DNA of 64,000 nucleotides from Trachythela sp. YZ-2020 (Eukaryota; Cnidaria; Anthozoa; Malacalcyonacea; Clavulariidae): the NCBI GenBank assembly GCA_016169945.1, contig JADLSH010000079.1:186001-250000 (forward strand), written 5' to 3'. The position numbers and the translations under genes were made by a program. Each line of letters begins with the position of its first letter. Within the stretch, counting starts at the first letter, position 1. The notes below the pieces were generated by a model, which saw only the letters and a list, made by a program, of their open reading frames with translations, had not been told where the DNA came from and searched no databases. This document shows, piece by piece, positions 10,440 through 21,891 of the stretch.

Positions 10440-12290
10440 GAAAAGTTTGCTCATCTGATGAAAGAAGTGCGATGCGCTTGTTAATTGATGCAGGTAGTTG
10501 CCTGTGGTGAGAGATTTATTGAACAGGCAGCATAAGGATGGAGCTATGACTTCGGCTGTTTCCTTCAGTAGTCTAGCGGGGATTCCATCTTAGCCTGTTG
10601 CTTTTGTGATGTCCAGTACTTCAAGGACAGCTTGAATTTCGCATAGAGTTAGAGTTACATCAGTTATGTTTGGAGTATCATCTGGCTTGCAAGCATAGTG
10701 AGGTGAACTGTCACTAGTGAATACAGATGTAAAGTACCTGTTGAACAGGTTGACAATTTCAACAGGATTTTCAACAGTGATTCTTGACGGTGGGTCAATA
10801 GGATTAGCAAATGCATCGGTGACTGTTTTCATGGAAATCTTGTTTGTTATATTTTGAGACTTAGATTTTTGTTTTAACACGGACCAGAAACGCTTTGGAT
10901 TGCACTTGTAGTCGGTTATCAGAGTTCCAAAAAAGTTTTCGCGGCTTTCTCGCAGTAGGCGTTTAATTTCAGAGCGTAGTGTCCTAAACTTATCTCCTAA
11001 ACTTAAGTTGAATGGAGATTTTTTTAGTTTTGGCCGGATTGAGTTTTTTTTCTTAATTAAATTTAGAATTATTCCATTAATCCAAGGCAAGGGATCACGA
11101 CCCTTAAGCCTTTTTATTGGAACGTGATCTTTAACTGCAGCCATAAATGCGTCTGCCCAGCGTTGCCAATCAGTATTAATATCATCATTATCATCGGAAC
11201 TAACTAATGATGAAAGATCTTTTGCGCGAATAGCTGCACGTAGACCGTTAAAGTCACCATTGTTATAATAAAAAATATAACGAAGAGTTTTTGTTGGAGC
11301 TTTAATGTGAGCAGCGTATTCGAATGTGATTACATTGTGATCTGTATAAACTCCTACTTTATCTGGGGAAACTACATCGGTGACGCTAACGTGGTCTGGC
11401 ATACTTGTAATAACAAGGTCTAAGATGTTGCTACCACGGGTGGGAATGTTGATGATCTGTGATAGATAGTGATCATTTAGCGCATCGACAAAGGATATTT
11501 CATTAGCACCAGTACAGGCATTGTTATTAGAGACCCAGGAAATATTTGGTAGATTGAAGTCACCAACGATTAATAAGTTTTCGTACTGATCGCAAATATT
11601 ATTTAAGAAATGATTGAATTCATCGGACCAACTGATATTCACATCTGGTGGCTTATAACAAGAGCAAATTAGAATTTTGTGATTTGATTCTGTTGTCAGT
11701 TCTGCAGCTACTATTTCTAATTGTAATCTGTCTATGTCCACAGGTACGGGGAATTCCCGCAATGTCTTAAAAGACTCTGCTTTGACAGCAACAAGTACTC
11801 CACCGCCACTACGATTAGTACGATCTTTCCTAAATACCGTACAATCAGAGGGAAGAATCTCAGAGTCGAGTATGTCCTTGTTCAGCCAGGTCTCGTTTAC
11901 ACAGACCACGTCGGAGCTTTCTGTATATACTAGATCTTGAAAACGATGGAGATTGGATAATGTTTTGTTTGTCTCTACGTCTCGATTCAAGCTCTTCAAA
12001 CTCCTTGCGTTAAGCAGTAGGCATTTAACTGGATTGGTGGTACTGGTGGGTCTTCTACTAATAACAGGACCGGAATGACTAGCTATGTCTCCGAATAATA
12101 GTATAAGTCCGGTAAGGTATCCATAACGGCGGTTGAAATTGCGTGCAGAGCGAGTTAATTTACGAGTGTCATGATTGAGCTCGAAGGATTTGAAACTTTT
12201 CCATAGGTATAGGTAATGAATCAGTTTGGTGGTTGTTTTTAATATTATCAGAGTGTTGAAAATGGGTATAATGCAATAAAAGTTGTATTG
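10440..12290 (-). mobile_element. LINE C: endonuclease half of a non-LTR retrotransposon
   Basis: Minus-strand ORF2 5' half, 3'-truncated. The frame is open from about 12290 through 10590 without an ATG, so the true start is not visible. Blocks: LLLNARSLKSLN, CVNETWL, RKDRTNRSGGGVLVAV, CSCYKPP, LLIVGDFNLPNISW, RGSNILDLVIT and YTDHNVITFEY, a complete and well-preserved APE domain. A linker with WSVLK and NRYFTSVF follows, then the first RT block TKATG interrupted by a TAA and resuming as DGIPARLLK. RT ends near 10440, where LINE B ends in the opposite orientation. No YxDD remains. Confidence 0.85.
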
Positions 12291-12299
12291 CTAGAGCGA

Positions 12300-13310
12300 G
12301 AAAGACGGAGTTCAAATTGGTACGTCTGACCGTCATAATTGTCTAGTCGATCTGAATCGAAGTGTAATTTAATAGTGTCAAACCACCAGTCAAACCAGGG
12401 AAATCCCCTAGAGTAAAGTTATTAATATTTTATAGAATGACGGTTGGAAAATTACAAAATCCGTTCTAATTTAAATGTTTTAAAACGTATAGGCATCAAA
12501 CTTCGTAGATATATGTCGCTTCATATAAGCCAAACACCAGCCAACTTTGGAGAATATACGATAGATCATACGCCAGTAATTAAAAATAATAAAAACTTTA
12601 GACAATTTATTTGCCGACGTAATTAATACACGACGCCAGACTACAAACAGCAAAAGTAAATTTTAACACGAAATACTCCACAAAACGAGACGCAAAATAT
12701 CCAAATGTAGAGGAATCCAAAATGAGTATAAATCCAACAATGGAGACCACAATATATAAACGTACGAGAATATACAGACGGATTAAATTGTTTCCACGGT
12801 GACGACCAAATGACGCTTTAAATAATATGCGTGCACCAACAGCTAGTCGCTAAAAGTCACAGACGAGTAGAAGAAAACAATCCTCGATAGATGTGTGAAG
12901 CGTCAAATTTACAGCACAGATAATATTCTGTAAAACAGTTGGATGTTTGTATATAATTTGATTCCAACTTTATACAGAATTGAAGTATTTTAAAGTGTTA
13001 ACTAACTAAATTATACGGAGGTCAACAGTACCCGGCCTGCCGCCATTTCTGTATTTTGACCAGTAAATTGTGTAAATTGTGTAAATATGTTTGATTGATA
13101 CATGTATTTGGCGCAAAGTTGAGCACCAAATGCTGCATTGTCCAACTAGTGGAACCCACCTTAACCTGAGTATCAGGCTTGGTTTGTTAGCCACCTATGT
13201 TGAAGAACATTAGGGAGACTAAAAGAAAATTCCCTGAATATAGAGATACAATTCAAAATTGTTTAGCCCATTAAACTATTTGTTTGTGATTTCATCTAGA
13301 TTATTAGGCA
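12300..13310. other. No recognisable gene
   Basis: AT-rich sequence with only short frames. I see no domain, splice-consistent exon or terminal repeat. It separates LINE C from the first eEF1A fragment. Confidence 0.45.
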
Positions 13311-13317
13311 AATTTTT

Positions 13318-13890
13318 TTGTCTGTTTCTGCGTCCGATGTGAGAAAATGGACACAAATATTATAATCAAAAAATATAAACACTGACGTGATTCATAAAAG
13401 TATCGGCAATCATACAGTCAAAAACGTTACGAAGAAATCAAGAAGGAGGTTAGCTCATACCTAAAGAAAGTTGGTTACAAGCCGGATGTGGTTGCCTTAG
13501 TTCCAATACCTGATTGTCAAAGTGACAACATGCTTGAGGAAAGTGCGAAATTTCGATTGTCCAAAGAATGGAACGTTAAACACATGGAAGGGAATGCAGC
13601 TGGAAAGACATTGTTTGAGGTATTGGACTCCATTCTTCCACCCCAAACGTCTCACTGAAAGACCAAAATTGGAGGATTTGGAATTGTTCCAGTTGGCCGT
13701 ACCGAGACTGGAATTCTCAAACCAGGCATGGTTGTAACATTTGCTCACAGTGGTCTTACTACTGAGGTAAAATCAGCTGAAATACATCAAGAATCTTTGT
13801 CTGAAACTCTCCCTACAGGCAACGTTTGTTTCAATCGGAAAAATATTTCTGTGAAAGATATTAAGCCGGAAAATATTGTTGATAATTAAT
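13318..13890 (+). pseudogene. eEF1A pseudogene fragment 1
   Basis: Decayed copy of translation elongation factor eEF1A (GTP-binding factor that delivers aminoacyl-tRNA). It begins in the G-domain with [19 protein letters not shown], passes through [19 protein letters not shown], and after a stop continues as [22 protein letters not shown] and [10 protein letters not shown], which are domain 2 blocks. Frames shift, a stop falls near 13658, and the N-terminal P-loop is missing. Parts of the G domain are deleted. No introns interrupt the aligned part, consistent with retroposition. About 80 bases upstream (13318-13400) are shared with fragment 2 and are not obviously eEF1A. Confidence 0.8.
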
Positions 13891-14026
13891 CTAAAAAACT
13901 ATTTTACATGGCAAATTTAAAATTATTTATGAAAAATCTAATTGTTGAAGTTTTTTTAAAAATATAGTCATCTGATAGATTTATTAGCATTAGACATTAT
14001 GGAAACTATTTTTAAATCGCAGTGTT

Positions 14027-16840
14027 TTACGCAAATTTAAAATTCCGTGTTTCTCGCAATGAAATATCAGCATTGTTCAATGGCGGAAGTAATTCATTTA
14101 GTTTATGTTCAGGATGCTCAATTATTTTATTAAATAATTTACTCGTCATTTCTTGCCTCCGTTCATACAGTGTGTTAATATTCAATTCCTCAATGGACTC
14201 TTGATAGTGCAGATCAAGGAAGATAATGCGAAAAGCACGTTTCTGTTGTTTTTCCAGATCATCTGAGAGGTACTTAGGTAATGAATCATGGAAAACTTCG
14301 CATGCATATTCCATTACTGGCCGGATACATGTAGTATAGAATAACACCAGGTCTTCAGTGGGTAACTTAGCGCGCTTCAATTGTCTTAAAAAATACAGTC
14401 GTGACGAAACCTTCTTACAAATTCTTGCAATATGGGTGTTCCACTTCAGGTTATCTGTAATGTTCAGTCCCAGTAGTTTTACAGACGAGACCAACTCAAC
14501 TTCTTTGTCATTAATAACGACAGGTTGGAACATTTTTTTACTTCTAGAAAAACATATACGTAGTTCTTTACACTTCCATTCTTTAAGTTGTAGGCCATCC
14601 CTTGTAGATTTCGTGACGAACTCATCTACAAAAGTTTGAAGAAAACTTGGATCATCTTTAGCAACTGACTCAGACATAGAGGAATCGTCAACATACTTCC
14701 AAAGGTTTGCGGCACCTGATACGTTGAGATCATTTATCATTATGACAAATAGCCAGGGGCCGAGTTTCGTACCCTGGAGGACACCTGCCGGTACACTGAG
14801 CCACTCAGAGAAACAGTCATTCTTCAACTTCACTCTCTGTTTGCGATTTGTCAAAAAATCTAAAATCCAAAATCTGATGGAGTTTGGAATGTCATAGGTT
14901 GTTAGCTTATCAGATAAAATTTGGTGATCCACTAGGTCAAATTAGAATCCTTCTTAAAATCTAGCAACATAACTCTAGAAGTGGCTCCGTTCCCATCGGT
15001 ACTTTCTAGCCAAGAGTGTATCATGCTTATAAGTGCATATGTCGTGCAAGAGTTTGGCACAGTTCCAAATTGTTTCATATCAATCCTTCTCAACACCGCA
15101 GGTTTTAAATATTGTTCGATCACAATTCCTTCAGGGAGTTTTGATATTATTGGTGTAAGTGAAATGGGCCGTAGATGGTTGTTAATATCTTTGATGGGCT
15201 TTTCTTTAGGGACCGCGGCTACATCCGCCATTTTCCACAACTGTGGGAGACGACATTCTTGATACGAACAGTTCAGAATATCTGTAAATGGACCATCAAA
15301 TATATCTGCAATCTCTTTTAGCAACCACGAAAGTATGCCATCAGGACCATGAGACTTATTGGGATTTAATTTTTGTAGTTTCTTGAAGACGACATCAGTT
15401 GTCACGGATAGCACGGGAGGTGATTCCGAGATCTCTTCGTGATGATGTACTGAATTTGAAGATAATGCTGGAAAGTTGGCCATAGGCAACAGAAATCTTT
15501 AATTAATTTCATTCGCTACGTGATAATTTGTAATACTTGAAGTACAACATGATTGCAAGGCTTTCACAATTACGTTGGTATTTGACCCAGTTGCCCTTAA
15601 ACCACTTAGTTTTTTAACTTCATTCCACCAGGCTGAGGGTTTGCAATACTTCAAAGTTTGACACTTTCTTTATAGTATTTAGACCGGCAGAGTTTCCTCT
15701 TTTTATTCCTTAACTGTTTAAAAAGAGCAAACTTTCCATGTCGAAGAGCGAATTGACGTTTTCTGAGAAGGGATTTAAGGGTTGGGTTTACCCACGGAGG
15801 GTCATTAAGTTTCACAGTCCGGGATTGCAAAGGGAGAATAGTATCCAGACCAAAGTTAGTAATGGTTTCAAGGAGGGACGTTTTTCCTTCGCATGAATTT
15901 ACCTTAATTGCCTAGAATCTCGGGAATATTCACCAATTCAAGGTGTCTACGCATTGCCAGGCGATTACTTTGTTTCAAGGCCCTTGTTTTCGTTGTTATT
16001 TTAGGCACCTTTTCAATCCGACTCCGTTCGACTGGTCTCAGCTCAGTGGACATGTGATCCGATAGACCAAAAGAGGCAATTTTAACTGGATCGTCCTAAA
16101 AATTACTGAGGTTCGTCAGGACTAAATCAAGGGTGTTGGTCCAACGGGTTGAAAAGCGTGCAATTTGTTTCAAGTTAAAATAATTTTGTATTCTAAATGT
16201 ACTTAGTTTATTGAAATCGCCAACTATGACGAGACCGGAATTCGGAAACTGCGATTCTATCGAAGTGAAACAGTTACTTAGGTGATTCAGCATTTCTGAG
16301 TTATCTCACTAGGCGGATGATACACCGTACCAACAACCAGACTGTTAAATCTGGTAATCTTTTCGGACACATTTTCACCCATAGGACTTCAAACTTTTCA
16401 TACCAAAGTTCGTCTAATATTGAGAAGTCAATTGAATCTTTCACGTATATGCATACCCCACCATGAACCCCATTGCACCTATCCCGGCGTGCTAAGTGAT
16501 AACCCTCCAATTCTACAATATTGTCATGAATATGGTTCTGCAACCAGGTTTCAACAAAACTCATAAAGTCATAGCTCTCGCTACGTATTACCTCACGCAC
16601 TTCATCGATTTTCGGTGATAGGGACATTACATTTGACAATAGAAACGATGGAACATATGCAAATTTGACCGCACGGTTTGGAGGGTTGGTTGATTCAGTT
16701 ATTTTAATATTAATCAGATTATTATTAGCATGTATCAGATTAGCATGTATCAGATTCGTGGATCGGTTTGTGATTCGGACGGGTATGGGTAACTCTAATG
16801 TTTTCTCAATTTCGATTCTTGTGGGGTGTGGTTGACCCAT
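14027..16840 (-). pseudogene. LINE D ORF2: APE endonuclease and reverse transcriptase
   Basis: ORF2 begins with MGQPHPTRIEIEK at 16840, inside the ORF1 end. Endonuclease blocks: NVMSLSPKIDEV, FVETWL, RRDRCNGVHGGVCIYV and, after a frameshift near 16300, LVIVGDFNKL and NTLDLVLTNL. The region 16090-15490 is badly decayed. RT resumes at 15489 with NPNKSHGPDGI, LRPISLTPIISKL and RVMLLDFKK, and after a frameshift near 14932 continues as MDHQIL, GVLQGTKLGPWLFVIMINDL, YVDD, KLLGLNITDNLKWN and RPVMEYACEVFH. The SKAFD block is altered. It ends at a stop near 14027. Inactive as it stands. Confidence 0.85.
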
Positions 16841-17582
16841 AGTAACTCACTTGGAGACATTGTAGTGTTTTGGAAGGTAACAGAGGGTTTCCATTAAAGG
16901 TCTTGGGTAACGGGGAGTTTGGTTGGGACGAGAAGCTAGGTGGGGGGGAGTTGCAGGATAAGGAAGTTTTGGTCGAAACTGAATGCTTTCCATTTTCTGC
17001 AATCTCATATCGAGCTTGTTCATTAAAAAGGACTGTTATTATTGACAAAAAAGGACTGTTATTATTTTCGATCGTGTATTTCCGAGGGGGAGGCGGATGA
17101 GCATGAGAAAAGTCACATCTAAGCCCTTTTTTACAAAATCCCTTAAGCAGGTAAGGGCAAAACGTGTTTCTCTTAACTTCACGAGACAGTTGTCTGGACC
17201 TGTCGTTATTAACTAAGTTTAGATGAGAAAAATCGCATCTGTCGCCTTTTACACATCGACCGCGCTGCACTATAAACGGGCATGGAATATTTTCCTTTCT
17301 TGACAAATCGTTGTTTAATGATCTGTGATTTCCTATATGTATTTGATTGTTTTGAGAATGTTTTTCATTATCATTATCAGGTGCCTGTTTGGTTGCACTT
17401 GTTTGTGGATTAGTTATGCTTGAAGATATTGAATTATGTAAAGCGGTGTTATTACCATGAGTGATGTTATGGATGATTGAAGCTACATTATTGGTCAAAT
17501 TTGATTTGTTTGTGCTTGCATTTAAATCGGTGTCTTGTTCACTTAATTCTACTTGGTGATCTAAATTTAAATATGCTTCCAA
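16806..17582 (-). CDS. LINE D ORF1 with two CCCH zinc fingers
   Basis: Intact 258-codon ORF starting at ATG 17582. The N-terminal third is Asn/Ser/Thr-rich and probably disordered. Two adjacent CCCH fingers follow: CPFIVQRGRCVKGDRCDFSH (C-x8-C-x5-C-x3-H, about residues 100-119) and CPYLLKGFCKKGLRCDFSH (C-x7-C-x5-C-x3-H, about residues 142-160). CCCH fingers usually bind single-stranded RNA, which suits an ORF1 nucleic-acid chaperone. The C-terminus is Ser/Pro-rich. The last 35 bases overlap the first codons of ORF2 in another frame. CCCH fingers are not the usual CCHC knuckles of LINE ORF1 proteins. The element linkage rests on adjacency and overlap, which I find strong. Confidence 0.8.
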   Translation of the reverse strand: MEAYLNLDHQVELSEQDTDLNASTNKSNLTNNVASIIHNITHGNNTALHNSISSSITNPQTSATKQAPDNDNEKHSQNNQIHIGNHRSLNNDLSRKENIPCPFIVQRGRCVKGDRCDFSHLNLVNNDRSRQLSREVKRNTFCPYLLKGFCKKGLRCDFSHAHPPPPRKYTIENNNSPFLSIITVLFNEQARYEIAENGKHSVSTKTSLSCNSPPPSFSSQPNSPLPKTFNGNPLLPSKTLQCLQVSYYGSTTPHKNRN

Positions 17583-17596
17583 ATTCCAAAGTTAGC

Positions 17597-17971
17597 TAGC
17601 CTGCGTGGCCGGCCCTCGTTGGAGGGGAAAAGAAGAACAGGGAATGAGGGCCTGCAAGAAAACCCAGCTTTCATGACTAAACGCCGTTCAATTTTTGAAC
17701 GTACAATTTGATTGGTCAACACCAAGAATTAATTGACATGTTTACGCACACAGGAATATATTATTACATTTCTTCGTCTTGATTGACATGTTTATGTACA
17801 AGCGAATACATTTCCTTCGGTTTGGGGTTTCCCTATAGTCCAGCTGCATTTGTATTGGTCAATTTTAATGAGCCTTTATTAGGGTGTTTAGTCATGAAAG
17901 CTGGGTTTTCTTGCAGGCCCTCATTCCCTGTTCTTCTTTTCCCCTCCAACGAGGGCCGGCCACGCAGGCTA
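17597..17971. mobile_element. 375-bp MITE with perfect 85-bp TIRs and 9-bp TSD
   Basis: The left arm 17597-17681 and right arm 17887-17971 are perfect reverse complements over 85 bases, starting TAGCCTGCGTGGCCGG. Both flanks carry the identical 9-mer AAAGTTAGC (17588-17596 and 17972-17980). The 205-bp core has no ORF. Long TIRs with a 9-bp target duplication fit the Mutator-like (MULE) superfamily. The perfect arms indicate recent insertion. The right flank continues into LINE E. Confidence 0.9.
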
Positions 17972-17980
17972 AAAGTTAGC

Positions 17981-20450
17981 AAGAAAGAAAAACAAGAGCT
18001 ATTAAGTTTCTCGCCCAAAATGGATTTCGCACAACTAATAAAGAAATCGACTCGGGTGACTGACAAGTCTCGAACGCTGATTGATGTAATTCTAGTGAAC
18101 AACGAACATAGCTTTGTAGATTTTGGTGTTGTTCCCTTTCCGCTTAGTGATCATTATCTATTGTGTATTGAAAGCCGGTGTAACAAAGCCCCACCTAAGA
18201 CAATTGAATATCGATCATACAAACAATTTGACGTCAATGCTTTTAAAAGAGATCTTCAAGGCGTTCCCTGGCACATAATTGAAAATGAAGGTAACATTGA
18301 TGATGGAATAAACTATTTTCGGATATTGCGGATTCTCACGCGCCGGTGAACAGGCGTAGAGTGCGTGGTGTGCCGCTGCCTTGGGTAAACACAAAGATAA
18401 ATGAAATGATGCAAGATCGTGATTACTATCACCGCAAGGCTATCAAATCGAATTCGTCTTCTCACTGGATCGAGTACATTTAGACAATTAGATTATGAGC
18501 TCAAGATTTCTATGAGGTGATAGTTGATGAGGGCGAAGCCCGAATCAACTATCATCTAACAGAAATCGAGAGCGAATAATCTAATTGTTTTAGTAGAAAC
18601 CAGCAAAAAAAAGTATTTCAAAACTTTTTCATAATTTATTGTTAAAAATCGCGCCGAGGAGATGGCTGTATCGCTACTCGCTATCTATCGACAATTACAT
18701 AGCTAGTAGCGTAGTCAATCAAATTACAGCATTGCCAATAGTATACTACTATGATTCTACTAATGTTATTTAGTCAATGAAGCAAAAGGAAATTCTAGTA
18801 AAATATGGAAGGCTGTAAAGGAAGCATCATCTCGAAATTCACAATCCTCGACTCCTCAATGCATTATCGTGGATGAAGTTCATTATACAACTTCACAGGC
18901 TTTCGCCTCTGTACTAAACTCTCTTTGCATCAAGAGGAATATTTCTTGCGGAAAAAACAACACCTGTTTCAATTAAAGGAAATCAGTGAGAAGGAAGTTC
19001 TGGAACAACTACTCAGTCTTAAGGCTAATAAAGCAATTGGATTGGACAACATAAGTGCAAGACTTCTCAAATGTGGTGCCCATGCGATTAGTCCTATCGT
19101 TACAAAGTTGCTAAATCTCTCCACTCGTTCCGAAGAATTTCCAGGGATTTGGAAATACAGCCATATACAAATCGGGTGACCAAACAAATGCAACAAATTA
19201 TCGTCCCATTTCAATATTACCCATTCTCAGCAAAATTCTAGAAAGAGCAGTCCATTCCCAGCTGTATGATCACCTGATTATAAACAATTTACTCTCAAAT
19301 AACCAGTTTGGTTTTCGCTCTAATCGCTCAACAGCCACTGCCTTGGCTGGCTTTACAGATTAAGTCTTATTAAACATGGAAAAAGGAAATATTTGCGGTG
19401 CTGTATTTTTGGGTCTCTCAAAGGCTTTCGACACGGTGGATCATGGAATTTTGATGACCAAGTTGTCAACAATTGGTGTTTCTTGTAGTGCCTTGGGATG
19501 GTTTGAATCGTACCTCAGAAATCGGAAACAGCGAACTTCATGTGCAAACAAGCTGTCTGAAGCTCAGCCCGTTGATATCGGTGTTCCACAAGGAAGCATA
19601 TTGGGACCATTATTGTTCCTCGTATATACAAATGACCTATCTGATATAACTGAACAATGTGAGGTATCACTATACGCTGATGACACAGTTCTCTACTGTT
19701 TCTCGAAAGAATTACACCAACTGGAGAGAAAACTAAATGTGGACTTTACAACGTAGGATTGTGCCTTAAAGCGAACAAACTTACCCTAAACCTAACTAAG
19801 ACTAAATCCATGCTGATTCGTAGCAACAGAAAAATAGCTAACATGTCCTCGATGTCTGTATCTATATTTGACTGCAATCTTGATAGCGTAAATACTTTTA
19901 AATATTTAGGGATTAGTCTGGCCTCAGACTTTACGTGGTCTGATCATGTACAACATGTAGTTACTATGATTAATCAACGTCTGAGTCTGTTACGTAGGAT
20001 CAACATTTGCTACCTTTCACTGCACGACTGCTTTTCTATAACAGCCTTGTACTACCAATTTTCGACTACGCTGACCTTGTGTGGGATGACAAGGACAATG
20101 CAACCCTTATGAATGACTTACAGGTTTTGCAGAACAAAGCCGCGAAAATTATTCTGGACAGACAACTCCATAGTTCAGCTACTGATGCCCTCACAACTCT
20201 GAAGTGGCTTAACCTAAAACAGCGTAGATTTTATCATCGCTGTATGTATGTTTACAAATGTATCAATGTACTTATGGATCAAACGGGAACATTTATAATC
20301 ATAATACCAGGAACAATGATAAATTAAGACTACCACGTGTTGTAAGAAACTGGGGCAGGCAAAGAGTGTGTTATCAATCATTTAAGGATTAGAACACATT
20401 GGATAAAGACACCAGAAACTCACTTACTATAGAAATATTTAAACGAAACA
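17981..20450 (+). mobile_element. LINE E: broken non-LTR ORF2
   Basis: Plus-strand pseudogene. It starts inside the endonuclease (DKSRTLIDVILVNNEHSFVD, then PLSDHYLLCIESR near 18150), followed by a linker. A fold-back (18485-18587) and unrelated sequence to about 18775 interrupt it. The frame resumes with EAKGNSSKIWKAVKEASS and AIGLDNISARLLK. RT blocks: YRPISILPILSKILERAV (19200), GLSKAFDTVDHGILM (19410), IGVPQGSILGPLLFLVYTNDL (19570), catalytic YADDTVLY (about 19680), NLTKTKSMLI and FKYLGISL. Stops fall at about 18350, 19180, 19360 and 19756, and there is a frameshift near 20010. It ends near 20450, just before eEF1A fragment 2. Confidence 0.85.
18485..18587. repeat. Imperfect hairpin, about 45-bp arms
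   Basis: Arms starting CAATTAGATTAT and ending ATAATCTAATTG pair with few mismatches around the loop GGGCGAAGCCC. It interrupts LINE E. It may be part of a longer insertion up to about 18775, but I cannot fix its outer boundary. Confidence 0.75.
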
Positions 20451-20458
20451 AAAACGTT

Positions 20459-20880
20459 TGTCTTTTTCTGCGTCCGATGTGAGAAAATGGACGCAAATAT
20501 TGTAATCAGAAAATATAAACACAGGCGTGACTCATAAAAGTATCGGACAATCATACAGTCAAAAACGTTACGAAGAAAGCAAGAAGGAGGTTAGCTCATA
20601 CCTGAAAAAGTTTGGTTGCATGCCGGATGCGGTTGCCTTTGTTCCAATATCTGGTTGGCACGGTGACAACAAGCTTGAAGAAGGTGCTAAATTTCGGGGG
20701 CACAAAGAATGGAAAGTTACAGGCAAGGAAGGAAATGCAGCTGGCAAGACATTGTTTGAGGCATTGGACTGCATTTTCCCTCGGTGTGTTGAGACGTTCA
20801 ACGATTATCAACCACGCGAACGGTTTGCCGTACGTGACGTCAAGCAGACCGTAGATGTTCCTCACTCTTTCTAACATTCT
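20459..20880 (+). pseudogene. eEF1A pseudogene fragment 2
   Basis: Second eEF1A relic in the same orientation, 7.1 kb from fragment 1. It keeps one open frame from 20527: [60 protein letters not shown] is a hallmark eEF1A block. Similarity stops near 20785, then unrelated sequence runs to a stop at 20872-20874. The upstream segment 20459-20540 closely matches 13318-13400, so both copies come from one structure with the same extra head. It keeps the SGWHGDN block that fragment 1 has lost, so the copies have decayed independently. Confidence 0.8.
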
Positions 20881-20884
20881 TCAG

Positions 20885-21670
20885 CCGTCTCGCAGCCCCG
20901 AGAACGTACCACCGTTGTCAGATACCATCTTCAGAGATATAAACACACGCTTGACACATAAACGTATCGAGCAATATTTGCATAGAGATATTTTCATAAT
21001 TTTGCTTACCTGTCGTTGTCTTGAAGAATCGAAACTATGCAAATAATTTGCTTATGTAAGACAGTTTATCACTCATATTGCCAAATGCTAACAAGTGGAA
21101 TCTACAAATTCTCCTGTCGTTCTCGCCATTAATGTGTTTATTAGACTAATGTTCTTAGTTCAATCATTTCTTAACTCACATCTTCAATAATAATTCCCAA
21201 GAGTTCTATAGCTTATGTAGATTTGATTGCGGAAAATGTATGTTGATGCTCAGTGATTCAACAGTTAGTAATAATAACATGTATAACTAAAAGCTGTTAA
21301 GAAAAAATCTGTAATAATATCACTGTATTTGGAGGTAGGCCTATATGCACACTACAGCAATAATAATATAAGAAACTCAGAATGTTCAGCCAACTAACTA
21401 CAGTAGTGTGTAATATCATTAATGGCGTAGAGCCAAAAAGAACAGATCAAGTTATGACTTTAGTTCTGGGCCAACTAGACTGTTGCAAACGATACAATTG
21501 TGGGCTTCCATAAATGTAAACATTTGAAGTAGGCAGTAATGCTCACATACAATTGTAACAATGAAGCGAGTAACTGATTCTCTCTGATTATTAATATACA
21601 CAGCCTTACTTCAACTCCATAGCAATTTTCAGTAACCATTAATAAAAGAGAGACAAGTCTAATATATTAT
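20885..21670. other. No recognisable gene
   Basis: Short frames only. A motif at 20938-20980 (ATAAACACACGCTTGACACA) resembles the shared head of the two eEF1A fragments, suggesting a third remnant of that repeat. Otherwise I see nothing. Confidence 0.4.
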
Positions 21671-21673
21671 TAA

Positions 21674-21860
21674 AGCCCCGTTTGCACTACGCTCAATATT
21701 TGGTACGGCACGGATAGTTTTTGGTACGGCTCGGATAAAAATAGTTCGCGTGCCTGTTTACATTAATTATTTTTGCCGTACCACTTTATAATTTGGCACA
21801 GTAAGATTTGGGTTCGGCACGGTAAGAATTTGCACAGCGGTCAAGATTTCAACGTAGAGC
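21674..21860 (+). repeat. Harbinger left TIR and subterminal motifs
   Basis: The terminal 43 bases are followed by repeated GGTACGGCACGG, GGTACGGCTCGG and GGTTCGGCACGG words, each next to a GATA or GTAAG tail. The right end has the same words (25775-26000). Such subterminal repeats are plausible Myb-like or transposase binding sites. Confidence 0.7.
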
Positions 21861-21891
21861 GCATGCGCTGTAGTTCATACAGTAATCCAAC

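Larger units (their letters stand above)
14027..17582 (-). mobile_element. LINE D: near full-length two-ORF non-LTR retrotransposon
   Basis: Minus-strand element with ORF1 (17582-16806) and ORF2 (from 16840). Both the endonuclease and RT cores are present, but ORF2 carries several breaks. It is the most complete LINE in the window, with a YVDD palm and a C-terminal block closely resembling LINE B. A MITE (17597-17971) sits just upstream of ORF1. Confidence 0.85.

Noticed and set aside
13743..13890. eEF1A as a functional gene
   Set aside because: N-terminal P-loop missing, internal stops and frameshifts, large deletions.
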